NCBI RefSeq assembly: GCF_017744555.1 | Contig: NZ_JAGIBD010000001.1 | Span: forward strand, 1-64,000 | Source of the DNA: Cellulomonas sp. | GTDB taxonomy: Bacteria > Actinomycetota > Actinomycetes > Actinomycetales > Cellulomonadaceae | Reading direction: 5' to 3' | Length of the DNA stretch: 64,000 bases | Part shown: piece after piece, positions 1 to 10,631 of the stretch | Layout: every line of letters begins with the position of its first letter | Numbering within the stretch: position 1 is the stretch's first letter | The notes under the pieces: model-generated | Told to the model about the DNA's origin: nothing | Databases searched by the model: none | Seen by the model: only the letters and a program-made list of their open reading frames with translations | Position numbers and translations under genes: made by a program

Positions 1-2
1 GC

Positions 3-74
3 CTCGACTACGCGGAGAAGTATCGCAACCTGCCGTTCGTGGGCACGCTCGCGCCTCACGTCTACGGGGCGTGA
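3..74 (+). CDS. hpt: hypoxanthine phosphoribosyltransferase, C-terminal end only
   Basis: Only the last 23 codons and the stop are inside the window. They read LDYAEKYRNLPFVG followed by TLAPHVYGA, which matches the conserved C-terminus of actinobacterial hypoxanthine-guanine phosphoribosyltransferases (purine salvage: hypoxanthine or guanine plus PRPP to IMP or GMP). The order hpt then ftsH then folate genes is typical of actinobacteria and supports the call. The active site is outside the window, so the name rests on this short tail and on context. Confidence 0.75.
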   Translation, partial: LDYAEKYRNLPFVGTLAPHVYGA

Positions 75-87
75 GGCCCGTCGCCGG

Positions 88-108
88 GGGGCAGGGCGGG
101 CTCTGCCC
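88..108 (+). terminator. weak hairpin after hpt
   Basis: GGGCAG at 89-94 can pair with CTGCCC at 103-108 around an 8-nt G-rich loop, just downstream of the hpt stop. No T-tract follows. It could be a weak terminator or only GC-rich self-complementarity. Confidence 0.3.
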
Positions 109-145
109 TCGGTGAACATCGTCGGGAACGTCCAGGAACACCGTG

Positions 146-151
146 TAACTT
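146..151 (+). promoter_or_regulatory. possible -10 box for ftsH
   Basis: TAACTT fits the actinobacterial TANNNT -10 pattern and lies 52 nt before the ftsH start. I see no convincing -35. A GGAGG ribosome-binding sequence follows at 174-178, unusually far (25 nt) from the ATG, with a small GGGG/CCCC hairpin in between. Confidence 0.35.
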
Positions 152-203
152 CGATGGCCAGAACCCTGCGACCGGAGGATGAGGGGCCTGGCCCCGATCG
201 CCC

Positions 204-2237
<2,034 letters not shown>

Positions 2238-2241
2238 GCCG

Positions 2242-2871
2242 ATGACGAGCACCGACGGCCACCGGACCGCGCTCGGACCGGTGTCGGCGCCGGACGGCGC
2301 GGTCGGCGCGTACGACCAGGAGCGGGTCGAGCGGGCGATCCGTGAGCTGCTGCTCGCGGTCGGCGAGGACCCGGACCGCGAGGGCCTGCGCGAGACGCCG
2401 GCCCGGGTCGCCCGGTCGTACCGCGAGATCTTCGCCGGGCTCTACCAGGAGCCCAAGGACGTCCTCACCACCACGTTCGACCTCGGTCACGAGGAGATGG
2501 TGCTGGTCAAGGACATCGAGGTGTACTCGACGTGCGAGCACCACCTCGTGCCGTTCCACGGCGTCGCGCACGTCGGGTACATCCCGGGTGCCGACGGCCG
2601 GATCACGGGTCTGAGCAAGCTCGCGCGCCTCGTCGACGTGTACGCCCGGCGCCCGCAGGTGCAGGAGCGGCTCACGTCGCAGATCGCCGACGCGCTCGTG
2701 GAGGGCCTCGCGCCCCGCGGGGTGCTCGTCGTCGTCGAGTGCGAGCACCTGTGCATGTCGATGCGCGGCGTGCGCAAGCCGGGCTCGCGGACCGTGACGT
2801 CGGCCGTGCGCGGGCAGATGCGCGACGTGGCGACGCGCGCCGAGGCCATGAGCCTCGTCCTGGGCCGCTGA
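2242..2871 (+). CDS. folE: GTP cyclohydrolase I
   Basis: Catalyses GTP to 7,8-dihydroneopterin triphosphate plus formate, the first step of folate synthesis. The 209-residue protein carries the zinc site STCEHH and the signature HLCMSMRGV followed by [10 protein letters not shown], both diagnostic of FolE. Length is in the usual 190-220 range. It starts 4 nt after the ftsH stop and precedes folP and the folB-folK fusion, so four activities of the pterin branch are co-located. Confidence 0.97.
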   Translation: MTSTDGHRTALGPVSAPDGAVGAYDQERVERAIRELLLAVGEDPDREGLRETPARVARSYREIFAGLYQEPKDVLTTTFDLGHEEMVLVKDIEVYSTCEHHLVPFHGVAHVGYIPGADGRITGLSKLARLVDVYARRPQVQERLTSQIADALVEGLAPRGVLVVVECEHLCMSMRGVRKPGSRTVTSAVRGQMRDVATRAEAMSLVLGR

Positions 2872-2900
2872 CGACCGCCCCCGAGACGGCGTCCACACCC

Positions 2901-2906
2901 TAGGCT
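2901..2906 (+). promoter_or_regulatory. -10 box for a leaderless folP transcript
   Basis: TAGGCT (TANNNT type) ends 6 nt before the GTG at 2913, the spacing expected when transcription starts at the start codon. No purine-rich ribosome-binding site precedes that GTG. Confidence 0.55.
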
Positions 2907-2912
2907 CGCACC

Positions 2913-3995
2913 GTGATCCCCAGCGACGCCGTCGCAGCGCCGGCCGGACCGGCAGCCCTGCCGGAGCCGCTGCGTGCACCGGGCCGGACGCTCGTCATGG
3001 GCGTGGTCAACGTGACCCCCGACTCGTTCTCGGACGGCGGCCGCTGGTTCACGCCCGACGCCGCCGTCGCGCACGGCCTGGAGCTGCTCGCGCAGGGCGC
3101 GGACCTGCTCGACGTCGGCGGCGAGTCGACGCGTCCCGGTGCGCGCCGGGTGCCCGTGGAGGACGAGCTCGCGCGGGTGCTGCCCGTGGTCCAGCGGCTG
3201 ACGGCGGCCGGAGCGGCGGTCAGCGTCGACACGACACGGGCGGTCGTGGCGCAGGCCGCGGTGGACGCGGGCGCCGTGCTGGTCAACGACGTCTCGGGCG
3301 GGCTCGCCGACGACGCGATGGCCGGTGTGGTGGCGCGCACGGGTGCCGCGTACGTGGCGATGCACTGGCGCGGGCACGCGGACGTCATGGACGAGCTGGA
3401 CGACTACGGCGACGTGGTCGGCGACGTGCGACGCGAGCTGGCCGACCGCGTCGCGGTGCTGCGTGCGGCGGGAGTCCGCGACGACCAGGTGGTGCTCGAC
3501 CCGGGCCTCGGGTTCGCCAAGCCGGGCGCGAGCAACTGGCCGCTGCTGGCCCGGCTGCCCGAGCTCGTCGGGGACGGCTTCCCGGTGCTCGTGGGTGCGA
3601 GCCGCAAGCGGTTCCTCGGCCACCTGCTCGCACGTCCCGACGGCGAGCCGGCCCCGCCGCTGGCCCGGGACCGGGCGACCGCGGCGGTGACCGCGCTGGC
3701 CGCGGCGGCGGGAGCGTGGTGCGTGCGGGTGCACGAGGTGACAGGCTCGGCCGACGCGGTCCGGGTGGCCGCCGCGTGGCGGGCCGCGGGCGCGGGACGG
3801 ACGGACGCGCGGGCGGGGACGGACGCGCGGGCGGGGACGGACGCGCGGGCGGGGACGGACGCGCGGGTGCCGGCGGACCTGCGGGTGCCGGCCGACGTGC
3901 GGGTGCCGGCGGACGTGCGGGTGCCGGCGGATGCGCCGGACGACCAGGAGATGCCGGTCGACGAGGACGCGACGGCAGGACGGAGCGGGACGTGA
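2913..3995 (+). CDS. folP: dihydropteroate synthase with a repetitive C-terminal tail
   Basis: Condenses dihydropterin pyrophosphate with p-aminobenzoate; the sulfonamide target. All core motifs of the TIM barrel are visible: VVNVTPDSFSDGG, GGESTRPGA, VNDVSGG, DPGLGFAK, GASRKRF and the terminal VRVHEV. The catalytic domain ends near residue 295. It is followed by a low-complexity tail of GTDARA-type and VPADVR-type repeats that is not part of the family and is encoded by 15-bp DNA repeats. The GTG start is chosen from the -10 box just upstream and from the N-terminus. The stop overlaps the next gene's GTG (GTGA). Confidence 0.95.
   Translation: MIPSDAVAAPAGPAALPEPLRAPGRTLVMGVVNVTPDSFSDGGRWFTPDAAVAHGLELLAQGADLLDVGGESTRPGARRVPVEDELARVLPVVQRLTAAGAAVSVDTTRAVVAQAAVDAGAVLVNDVSGGLADDAMAGVVARTGAAYVAMHWRGHADVMDELDDYGDVVGDVRRELADRVAVLRAAGVRDDQVVLDPGLGFAKPGASNWPLLARLPELVGDGFPVLVGASRKRFLGHLLARPDGEPAPPLARDRATAAVTALAAAAGAWCVRVHEVTGSADAVRVAAAWRAAGAGRTDARAGTDARAGTDARAGTDARVPADLRVPADVRVPADVRVPADAPDDQEMPVDEDATAGRSGT
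3798..3938 (+). repeat. two adjacent 15-bp tandem repeat tracts inside folP
   Basis: About four copies of a 15-bp unit of the type GCGGGGACGGACGCG are followed by about four copies of a second 15-bp unit of the type GTGCCGGCGGACGTG. The period is a multiple of three, so copy changes would lengthen or shorten the FolP tail without a frameshift. Boundaries are approximate. Confidence 0.8.
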
Positions 3996-5458
3996 CGTTG
4001 TACGACGAGGCGCGGGGTGTCGCGTTCGACGCGAGCGGCCGCCGGCTGGACCAGATCCGGCTGAGCGGCATCTCCGCGACCGGGTACCACGGCGTGTTCG
4101 AGCACGAGCGCCGCGACGGGCAGACGTTCGTCGCCGACGTCGTCGTCCACCTCGACACGCGCCGTGCCGCGGCGGGTGACGACCTGGAGCACACGCTGCA
4201 CTATGGCGAGCTCGCGGAGCAGGTGGCCGCCGTGCTCGCGGGCGACCCGGTGGACCTCATCGAGACGGTCGCCGAGCGCATCGCCGCGACCGTGCTGGCC
4301 CACGGGATCGTGCAGGCCGTCGACGTCGCCGTGCACAAGCCCCAGGCGCCGATCCAGGTGCCGTTCGGCGACGTGGTCGTCGCGATCCACCGCGACCGGT
4401 CCAAGCTGCCCGCGGCCGAACCGTACGTCGCGCGTGCGGCCACGGGCGCCTCGTCGCGGCCCGTCCCGAACCCGACCGCGACGTTCCCGATCACGGCCGA
4501 CAGCCCGTCGACCGGGTCGCCGGCCGTCGGTCCGGTGCTCCCGGGGCCGGGGCCGCTGCCGCCGTCGGGGCCGATGACGGTCGGGCCGGCGCCGTCGGGC
4601 GTCCTCGCCGGCGGCCTGGCGGGCGAGCCGGCGGGCGAGCCGGCGGGCGGGCCGACGGGGGGACCGGTGGGCGGCGCGGTGGGCGCACCCCGCGGTGGGT
4701 TCGGCGGTCCGGACGTCGAGAGCCCTGCGACCGGGGTGGCGGCGGGCACCGAGGTGGCGGCCTGGAACGCGCCACCGCCGCCTGCGCCGCTCGGCACCGG
4801 TCCGGACGCGGACGACGACGTGGTCGAGGGCGAGGTCCTCACCGACGCGCTCGACACGCCCCCGACGAGCCCGGTCGACGTCGTCCTCGCCATCGGCGCG
4901 AACATCGGGGCCGCGCAGGACACCCTCCGTCAGGCCGTGTCGGACCTCGCGGGGACACCCGGCGTGGAGGTCGTCGACGTCTCGCCGCTGGCCCGGACCG
5001 CCCCCGTCGGCGGCCCGGAGCAGCCTGACTTCCTCAACGCGGTCGTGCTCGCCCGCACCACGCTGTCACCGCGCGACCTGCTGCGCGCCACGCAGGCCGT
5101 CGAGCAGGCGCACGGACGTGAGCGTCACGAGCACTGGGGTCCGCGGACGCTCGACGTCGACATCGTCGTCTACGGCACGGTGCTCGCGACGTCCGACGAC
5201 CTGGAGCTGCCGCACCCCCGCGCGCACGAGCGGGCGTTCGTGCTGCAGCCATGGGCGCAGGTCGACCCGGACGCGTTCCTGCCGGGGCTCGGCGGCGGAC
5301 CCGTGGCGGCGCTCGCCGCGACGGCCCCTGACCGTGACGGCGTCCGCTGGCTCGCGCTCGACTGGCTGACCGCCGCGGTGCCCGCCGCGAACCCGGCGCC
5401 GCCCGCCGCCCCGGACCAGGCCGAGCCGGGGGCCGTGCCGCCCGCTCCCGCCCCGTGA
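3992..5458 (+). CDS. folBK: bifunctional dihydroneopterin aldolase / HPPK (FolB-FolK fusion)
   Basis: Performs two consecutive folate steps: dihydroneopterin cleavage to hydroxymethyl-dihydropterin, then its pyrophosphorylation. Residues about 20-135 are FolB (GYHGVFEHER, catalytic Lys117 in HKPQAPI). Residues about 295-470 are FolK (LAIGANIGA, TAPVGGPEQPDFLNAV, GPRTLDVDI). Between them is a roughly 155-residue Pro/Gly/Ala-rich linker with PAGEP-type repeats. The GTG at 3992 overlaps the folP stop by 3 nt and begins the natural FolB N-terminus; the reading frame is open further upstream, but that part overlaps folP and is spurious. The stop overlaps the next start. FolB-FolK fusions are known in actinobacteria, but this linker is long. 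Confidence 0.93.
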   Translation: MTLYDEARGVAFDASGRRLDQIRLSGISATGYHGVFEHERRDGQTFVADVVVHLDTRRAAAGDDLEHTLHYGELAEQVAAVLAGDPVDLIETVAERIAATVLAHGIVQAVDVAVHKPQAPIQVPFGDVVVAIHRDRSKLPAAEPYVARAATGASSRPVPNPTATFPITADSPSTGSPAVGPVLPGPGPLPPSGPMTVGPAPSGVLAGGLAGEPAGEPAGGPTGGPVGGAVGAPRGGFGGPDVESPATGVAAGTEVAAWNAPPPPAPLGTGPDADDDVVEGEVLTDALDTPPTSPVDVVLAIGANIGAAQDTLRQAVSDLAGTPGVEVVDVSPLARTAPVGGPEQPDFLNAVVLARTTLSPRDLLRATQAVEQAHGRERHEHWGPRTLDVDIVVYGTVLATSDDLELPHPRAHERAFVLQPWAQVDPDAFLPGLGGGPVAALAATAPDRDGVRWLALDWLTAAVPAANPAPPAAPDQAEPGAVPPAPAP

Positions 5459-5949
5459 TGCAGCGGACCCGCTGGCAGACGCTCCTGCTCCTCGCGGCCG
5501 GTGTCGCGGCGGGGACGTGGGCCGTCGTCGGCACGCTCGTCGGGCGCGGCACGACCCCGCCGACCGTTCCCGTGCTCGTGGTGGCCGTCGAGGTGGTCAT
5601 CGCCGCCGTCGTGTTCGTGCTCGGGTGGGCGGTGCGGCAGTTCCTCCGGGGCAAGCGCCCGTCGCTTGACCCGCTGCGGGCGGCCCGGACCGCGATGCTC
5701 GCGAAGGCCGCGTGCTACACGGGTGCGCTGCTGCTCGGCTGGTACGCGGGGCAGGTGCTCGCGGTGCTGGGCCGGCTCGAGATCCCCGCGAACGGGCAGC
5801 GTGCCGTCGCCGCCGGGATCGCGGGTGCCGGTGCGCTGCTGCTCGCCGTCGTGGGGCTGGTCGTCGAGGGGTTCTGCCGGATCCCGCCGCCCGAGGGCGA
5901 CGCCAAGGTCCCGCAGCAGGACGTGAACCCGGACCCCAGCGTGGGCTGA
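5455..5949 (+). CDS. DUF3180 family membrane protein
   Basis: A 164-residue protein with four predicted membrane helices (about 8-25, 40-60, 80-105 and 120-140) and no catalytic motif. Position directly after folB-folK and overlapping it (GTGATG; GTG at 5455 or ATG at 5458) is the usual genomic place of actinobacterial DUF3180 proteins. Function is unknown. Coupling to the folate genes suggests co-expression, but not necessarily a folate role. Confidence 0.8.
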   Translation: MMQRTRWQTLLLLAAGVAAGTWAVVGTLVGRGTTPPTVPVLVVAVEVVIAAVVFVLGWAVRQFLRGKRPSLDPLRAARTAMLAKAACYTGALLLGWYAGQVLAVLGRLEIPANGQRAVAAGIAGAGALLLAVVGLVVEGFCRIPPPEGDAKVPQQDVNPDPSVG

Positions 5950-6060
5950 GCCGGTGGGTCGGCGACACCCTGGACACCGCGCGCGACGGTCGCGGCCCTG
6001 CTCATGAGGGGGACCACGGGCCTGCCGTCCACGGGCCCCGCCGGTGCGAGGATGTGGGGC

Positions 6061-6582
6061 ATGACCTCCGACGCCACCGCGCCCACGGCCGACGGCACCC
6101 GCGACCCGTTCGCCCCGCTCGACGTCTCGTGGACCCCGGTCTCGACCAGGCTGGCTCGCGCGCGGCTCACGGTGCTGGCGCTGTGGTTCGGGCCGCTCGT
6201 GGTCGCCGGTGCCGTGGTGGCCGTCGCGACCGGTGAGGCATGGGTGTGGGTGTGGCCGGCCGTGACGGCGGCGCTCGCGGCGTGGCAGTCGTGGCTGATC
6301 CCGCGGCAGGTGCGCGCCATGGCGTACGCCGAACGGGCCGACGACCTGCTGATCCGGCGCGGCATCCTGTTCCGCAGCCTGGTCGTGGTGCCGTACGGGC
6401 GGATGCAGTACGTCGACGTGACGGCGGGTCCGCTCGCGCGGCGGTTCCGCATCGCGTCCGTGCAGCTGCACACGGCCTCGCCGGGCACGGGCGCGTCGAT
6501 CGAGGGTCTGCCGCCGCAGGAGGCCGCCCGGCTGCGTGACCGGCTCGCGTCCCGCGGCGAGTCGCGGCTGGCGGGCCTGTGA
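6061..6582 (+). CDS. bacterial PH-domain (bPH2, YdbS-like) membrane protein
   Basis: 173 residues. Two hydrophobic helices (about 32-75) are followed by the bPH2 core, recognisable by LLIRRGILFRSLVVVPYGRMQ and the GPLARRFRIASVQLHTAS stretch. The ATG at 6061 is preferred because GCGAGGA lies about 9 nt upstream; an in-frame ATG at 6052 is possible. Such proteins sit next to a larger paralogue, as here, and are thought to form a membrane complex. Their biochemical role is not established. Confidence 0.85.
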   Translation: MTSDATAPTADGTRDPFAPLDVSWTPVSTRLARARLTVLALWFGPLVVAGAVVAVATGEAWVWVWPAVTAALAAWQSWLIPRQVRAMAYAERADDLLIRRGILFRSLVVVPYGRMQYVDVTAGPLARRFRIASVQLHTASPGTGASIEGLPPQEAARLRDRLASRGESRLAGL

Positions 6583-8180
6583 GCCGCAGCACCCCGCAGG
6601 GGGAGCAGGACGTGGTGGACGAGAGCGTGCCGCCCGGCGCGTGGCGTCGCATGCACCCCGTCACGCCTGCGCTCCGGGGCTGGAAGATCTTCGTCGGTGT
6701 GCTGCTGGTCGCCGGCTACCAGCTCATGGACAACCTGCAGCAGGCGTCGAGCCTGCTGCAGGGCAAGGGCTGGCTGATCGCGGTCGGCGTCCTCGCGGTC
6801 GTCGCCGTGGTCGGGTTCGGGTACTCGGCGGTCGCGTGGCGCATGACGCGGTTCGCGGTGACGGACGACGCCGTCCACCTGCAGACGGGCATCCTGTTCC
6901 GGCAGCAGCGGCAGGCGCGGCTCGACCGGCTGCAGGCCGTCGACGTGGTGCAGCCGCTCCTGGCCCGGCTCGTCGGGCTGTCCGAGCTCAAGCTCGAGGT
7001 CGCGGGCGGCAGCGGGTCGGCCGTGTCGCTCGCGTTCCTGCGGGAGGCGGAGGCCGACGTCCTGCGTGCCGAGCTGCTGGCGCTCGCGGCGGGCCTGCGC
7101 CGTCCGGCGGCCGCGCCCGCCGCCGTCCCCACGCCGGGGGTCGACGCGGCGGCCGAGCCGACGGCACCCGGCACCGGACCCGCGCCCGCCGTGGCCGCCC
7201 CGCCCGTCGTGTTCGCCGCGGCACCCGAGCACCAGGTGTACGAGGTGCCGATGCCGCGCCTGGTGCTGAGCACCATCCAGTCGTCGGCGACCGTCGGGTT
7301 CGTCATCGCGGTCGGGGCCGCCGTCGTCACGGCCGTCCTGTCGCGCGAGGTCGGCGCGGCGTTCTTCGTCGTCCCGATGATCTTCGGCATCGGCGGCTTC
7401 CTGTGGTCACGCATCAACCAGGGCGCGAGCTTCCGCGCGGCGACGTCGCCCGACGGCATCCGGCTGCGGCACGGGTTCACCGAGGCGCGCGCGCAGACGG
7501 TCCCGCCGGGGCGTGTGCAGGCGATCCGGATCAGCCAGGGGCTGTGGTGGCGCTGGTCGGGGTGGTGGCGCATCGAGATCAACGTGGCCGGGTACGCGAT
7601 CGGCAAGGAGCAGCAGCAGGACACCGTGCTCCACCCCGTCGCGACGCAGGACGAGGTCATGACGGCCGTCTGGCTCGTGCTGCCCGACCTGGGCGTCGCC
7701 GACGTGCGGCCCGTGTACGACGCCGCGCTGCGGGGGACGGGCGACGACGGCGGCTTCACGCCCGCACCGCGGTCGGCCCGCTGGGTCGACCCGATCGGCT
7801 GGCGGCGGCACGGCGTGCTCGTGACGCAGCGGGCGCTCATCACCCGGTCCGGTCGGCTGCGGCGGCAGGTCGACATCGTGCCGCACGAGCGGACGCAGTC
7901 CCTCGGTCTGGAGCAGGGGCCGCTGCAGCGGCGGCTCGGTCTCGCGTCGTTCGTCGTGCACTCCACGCCCGGACCCGTGCAGCCGTCGGTCGCGCACCTC
8001 GCCGCGCCGGTGGCGGCCGCGCTGCTCGACGAGCAGGCCGAGCGCGCCCGCACCGCGCGCGCCGGCGACCGGTCGGAGCAGTGGATGCGGCAGCACGTCG
8101 ACGTCGTCGCCCCGACCCCGGCGCCGACCGACGCGGCGAGTCCCCGCACCATGCACAGTCCCCCGGACCCGGTCGCATGA
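6579..8180 (+). CDS. multi-PH-domain membrane protein (YdbT-like)
   Basis: 533 residues starting with a GTG that overlaps the previous stop by 4 nt. It has paired membrane helices near 35-75, 230-285 and at least two bPH2 modules (about 80-165, HLQTGILFRQQRQARLDRLQ; about 300-385, RLRHGFTEARAQTVPPGRVQ), with a third PH-like block near 420-490. A Pro/Ala-rich linker separates the first two. The pair with the upstream YdbS-like gene is widely conserved in Gram-positive bacteria. Function is unknown; a cell-envelope role is likely. Confidence 0.85.
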   Translation: MSRSTPQGEQDVVDESVPPGAWRRMHPVTPALRGWKIFVGVLLVAGYQLMDNLQQASSLLQGKGWLIAVGVLAVVAVVGFGYSAVAWRMTRFAVTDDAVHLQTGILFRQQRQARLDRLQAVDVVQPLLARLVGLSELKLEVAGGSGSAVSLAFLREAEADVLRAELLALAAGLRRPAAAPAAVPTPGVDAAAEPTAPGTGPAPAVAAPPVVFAAAPEHQVYEVPMPRLVLSTIQSSATVGFVIAVGAAVVTAVLSREVGAAFFVVPMIFGIGGFLWSRINQGASFRAATSPDGIRLRHGFTEARAQTVPPGRVQAIRISQGLWWRWSGWWRIEINVAGYAIGKEQQQDTVLHPVATQDEVMTAVWLVLPDLGVADVRPVYDAALRGTGDDGGFTPAPRSARWVDPIGWRRHGVLVTQRALITRSGRLRRQVDIVPHERTQSLGLEQGPLQRRLGLASFVVHSTPGPVQPSVAHLAAPVAAALLDEQAERARTARAGDRSEQWMRQHVDVVAPTPAPTDAASPRTMHSPPDPVA

Positions 8181-9220
8181 GCGTCGAGCAGCCCCCGGGC
8201 GCCGGACCGTCCTCCCGCCCGGGGCGCCTCGGCGTGGGTGTCGTCGGTGCGGGCCGGGTCGGCGCGGTGCTCGGCAGCGCGCTGCGCGGCGCCGGTCACC
8301 CGGTGGTCGCGGTGAGCGCGGTGTCGGAGGCCTCCCGGGAGCGCGCCGAGGCGCTGCTGCCCGGGGTGCCGGTCCTCGACGTCCCCGAGGTGGTCCGCCG
8401 GGCCGAGCTCGTGCTGCTCGCGGTGCCGGACGACGCGCTGCCGGGGCTCGTCGCGGGCCTCGCGGAGGTCGGTGCGTGGCAGGCCGGGCAGATCGCGGTG
8501 CACACGTCGGGCCGGTTCGGCGCGGACGTGCTGGGGCCCGCGCGGGCGGTGGGCGTGATCCCGCTCGCGGTGCACCCGGCGATGACGTTCACGGGCACGT
8601 CGCTCGACCTGGCCCGGCTCGCGGGCTGCTCGTTCGCGGTGACGGGGCCCGCGCCGGTCCTGCCGATCGGGCAGGCGCTCGTGGTCGAGATCGGCGGTGA
8701 GCCCGTCGTGCTGCCGGAGGGCTCGCGCGGGCTGTACCACGCGGCCCTCGCGCACGGTGCGAACCACCTGGTGGTGCTCGTCGCGCAGGCCGCAGAGGCG
8801 CTCGCGGCGGCCGGGGTCGCCGACCCGGGCCGGATGCTCGGACCGCTGCTGGAGGCCGCGCTCGATGGTGCCCTGCGCGCCGAGCAGCCGGGCGACGCGG
8901 GCCAGCGCGGGCCGGGCGCGATCACGGCGCTGACCGGTCCGGTGCGGCGGGGTGACGCAGGCACGGTCCGGGAGCACGCCGAGGCGTTGACCACGTTCGC
9001 CGCCTCGAGCGGGGCGGTCGACGTGCCCGCGGGGTACCGTGCCCTGGCGCGCGCGGCCACGCAGCGCGCGCTCGCGGCGGGGCTCATCGCCCCGGCGCAG
9101 GCCACCGACCTGCTGGACGCGGTCGCGGGCATGACGCGGGGCGCCGGATCGTTGCAGTCGGAAGACGACCAGCCACCCGGCGCGGACGACGGGCCGCAGG
9201 GCCCGCAGGAGGATGCATGA
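8177..9220 (+). CDS. Rossmann-fold DUF2520 protein, possible oxidoreductase
   Basis: 347 residues. A Rossmann dinucleotide-binding domain begins at once with [20 protein letters not shown] and is followed by an all-helical DUF2520 domain. The layout resembles ketopantoate reductase and pyrroline-5-carboxylate reductase relatives. The ATG at 8177 overlaps the previous stop, and the gene overlaps panC by 4 nt. In actinobacteria this family sits beside panC-panD, which suggests a link to pantothenate synthesis, for example an NADPH-dependent reduction. No reaction is demonstrated by the sequence. Confidence 0.85.
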   Translation: MSVEQPPGAGPSSRPGRLGVGVVGAGRVGAVLGSALRGAGHPVVAVSAVSEASRERAEALLPGVPVLDVPEVVRRAELVLLAVPDDALPGLVAGLAEVGAWQAGQIAVHTSGRFGADVLGPARAVGVIPLAVHPAMTFTGTSLDLARLAGCSFAVTGPAPVLPIGQALVVEIGGEPVVLPEGSRGLYHAALAHGANHLVVLVAQAAEALAAAGVADPGRMLGPLLEAALDGALRAEQPGDAGQRGPGAITALTGPVRRGDAGTVREHAEALTTFAASSGAVDVPAGYRALARAATQRALAAGLIAPAQATDLLDAVAGMTRGAGSLQSEDDQPPGADDGPQGPQEDA

Positions 9221-10146
9221 ACGGGACGCCGACGCTCGTGCGCACGCGCGCCGAGCTCGAGGCCGCGCTGAACCACCCCGACGGGTCGCACGGTGCTGGT
9301 CGTCGTGCCGTCGTCATGACGATGGGCGCGCTGCACGCGGGCCACCTGTCGCTCGTGGAGCAGGCGCGGGCGCTCGCGGACACCGTGGTCGTGACGATCT
9401 TCGTCAACCCGCTGCAGTTCGCGCCGACCGAGGACCTCTCGCGCTACCCGCGTGACCTCGACGGCGACGTCCGCCTGCTCACGGCCCCCGGGCTGCTGCG
9501 CGAGGGCGACGTGGTGTTCGCGCCGACCCCCGACGTCGTCTACCCGGACGGCGACCCGGTGGTGCGGGTGTCCGCCGGGGCGATCGGGAACGTGCTGGAG
9601 GGCGCGGCGCGGCCGGGCCACCTCGACGGCGTCCTCACGGTCGTCCTCAAGCTCATGCACCTGACGCGGCCCGATGTCGCGCTGTACGGCGAGAAGGACG
9701 CGCAGCAGCTCGCCGCGATCCGCCGCATGGTGCACGACCTCGACGTGCCCGTGGAGGTGGTCGGCGCGCCGCTCGTGCGGGACGCCGACGGCCTGGCCCT
9801 GTCGAGCCGCAACGCCTACCTGAGCGCCGACGAGCGCGAGCGGGCGCTCGGCCTGTCCCGCGCGCTGCGCGCCGGCGTCGAGCGGGCCGCCGAGGGCGCG
9901 TCCGCGGACGACGTCCGTGCGGCGGCCGGTGCCGAGCTCGCCGCGTCGGGCGTGGACGACGTGGACTACGTCGCGCTCGTCGACCCGTCGACCTTCGCCG
10001 ACGTGCCGGACGACGGCTACGGCGACGCGCTGCTGCTGCTGGCCGCCCGGGTCGGCACGACACGCCTCATCGACAACACCGCACTCACGCTCGCGCCGTC
10101 GCCAGGCGCGGGTGCCCGCACGGCCCCGGAAGGAGCCCGCGCATGA
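9217..10146 (+). CDS. panC: pantothenate synthetase
   Basis: ATP-dependent ligation of pantoate and beta-alanine. The protein has the nucleotidyltransferase motif [39 protein letters not shown] and the KMSKS-like SSRNAYLS. At 309 residues it is slightly longer than the usual 280-300 because of a short C-terminal extension. It is translationally coupled to the DUF2520 gene before it and to panD after it (ATGA overlap), so beta-alanine supply and use are co-expressed. Confidence 0.96.
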   Translation: MNGTPTLVRTRAELEAALNHPDGSHGAGRRAVVMTMGALHAGHLSLVEQARALADTVVVTIFVNPLQFAPTEDLSRYPRDLDGDVRLLTAPGLLREGDVVFAPTPDVVYPDGDPVVRVSAGAIGNVLEGAARPGHLDGVLTVVLKLMHLTRPDVALYGEKDAQQLAAIRRMVHDLDVPVEVVGAPLVRDADGLALSSRNAYLSADERERALGLSRALRAGVERAAEGASADDVRAAAGAELAASGVDDVDYVALVDPSTFADVPDDGYGDALLLLAARVGTTRLIDNTALTLAPSPGAGARTAPEGARA

Positions 10147-10631
10147 CGACCCTGCAGCGGACCATGATGACCGGCAAGATCCACCGCGCCACGGTGACCC
10201 AGGCCGACCTGCACTACGTCGGGTCGATCACGGTCGACGCGGACCTGCTCGCGGCGGCGGACCTGCTGCCCGGTCAGCAGGTCGACGTCGTGGACGTGAC
10301 GAACGGCTCCCGGCTGACCACGTACGCGATCGCGGGCGAGGCCGGCTCGGGTCAGGTGTGCATCAACGGTGCCGCGGCGCACCTCGTGCACCCGGGCGAC
10401 GTCGTCATCCTCATCGCGTACGGGCTGATGTCCGACGCGGAGGCCCGGACGTACTCGCCGCACGTCGTGCTCGTCGACGCGGACAACAAGATCGTCGACC
10501 TGAGCGAGGACCCCGGGCAGGTGCCGGACGACTGGACGACGCAGTCCGGCCTGATGCCGAGCGGTGTGCCGTTCGCCGAGGGACGCGACCTCGTCGAGCA
10601 CCCGCACGACCTGCACCTGCAGCAGCGGTGA
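10143..10631 (+). CDS. panD: aspartate 1-decarboxylase (pyruvoyl enzyme precursor)
   Basis: Makes beta-alanine from aspartate for PanC. The block [17 protein letters not shown] contains the self-cleavage site Gly27-Ser28, which generates the pyruvoyl cofactor, and [10 protein letters not shown] is also conserved. At 162 residues it is longer than the common 126-139 because of a C-terminal extension. The ATG overlaps the panC stop; an internal Met at residue 8 or 9 is possible but less likely given the coupling. The nadB GTG overlaps its stop. Confidence 0.95.
   Translation: MTTLQRTMMTGKIHRATVTQADLHYVGSITVDADLLAAADLLPGQQVDVVDVTNGSRLTTYAIAGEAGSGQVCINGAAAHLVHPGDVVILIAYGLMSDAEARTYSPHVVLVDADNKIVDLSEDPGQVPDDWTTQSGLMPSGVPFAEGRDLVEHPHDLHLQQR

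Noticed and set aside
3798..3938. Possible CRISPR-like array in the folP tail
   Set aside because: Units are 15 bp without spacers and stay in the coding frame.
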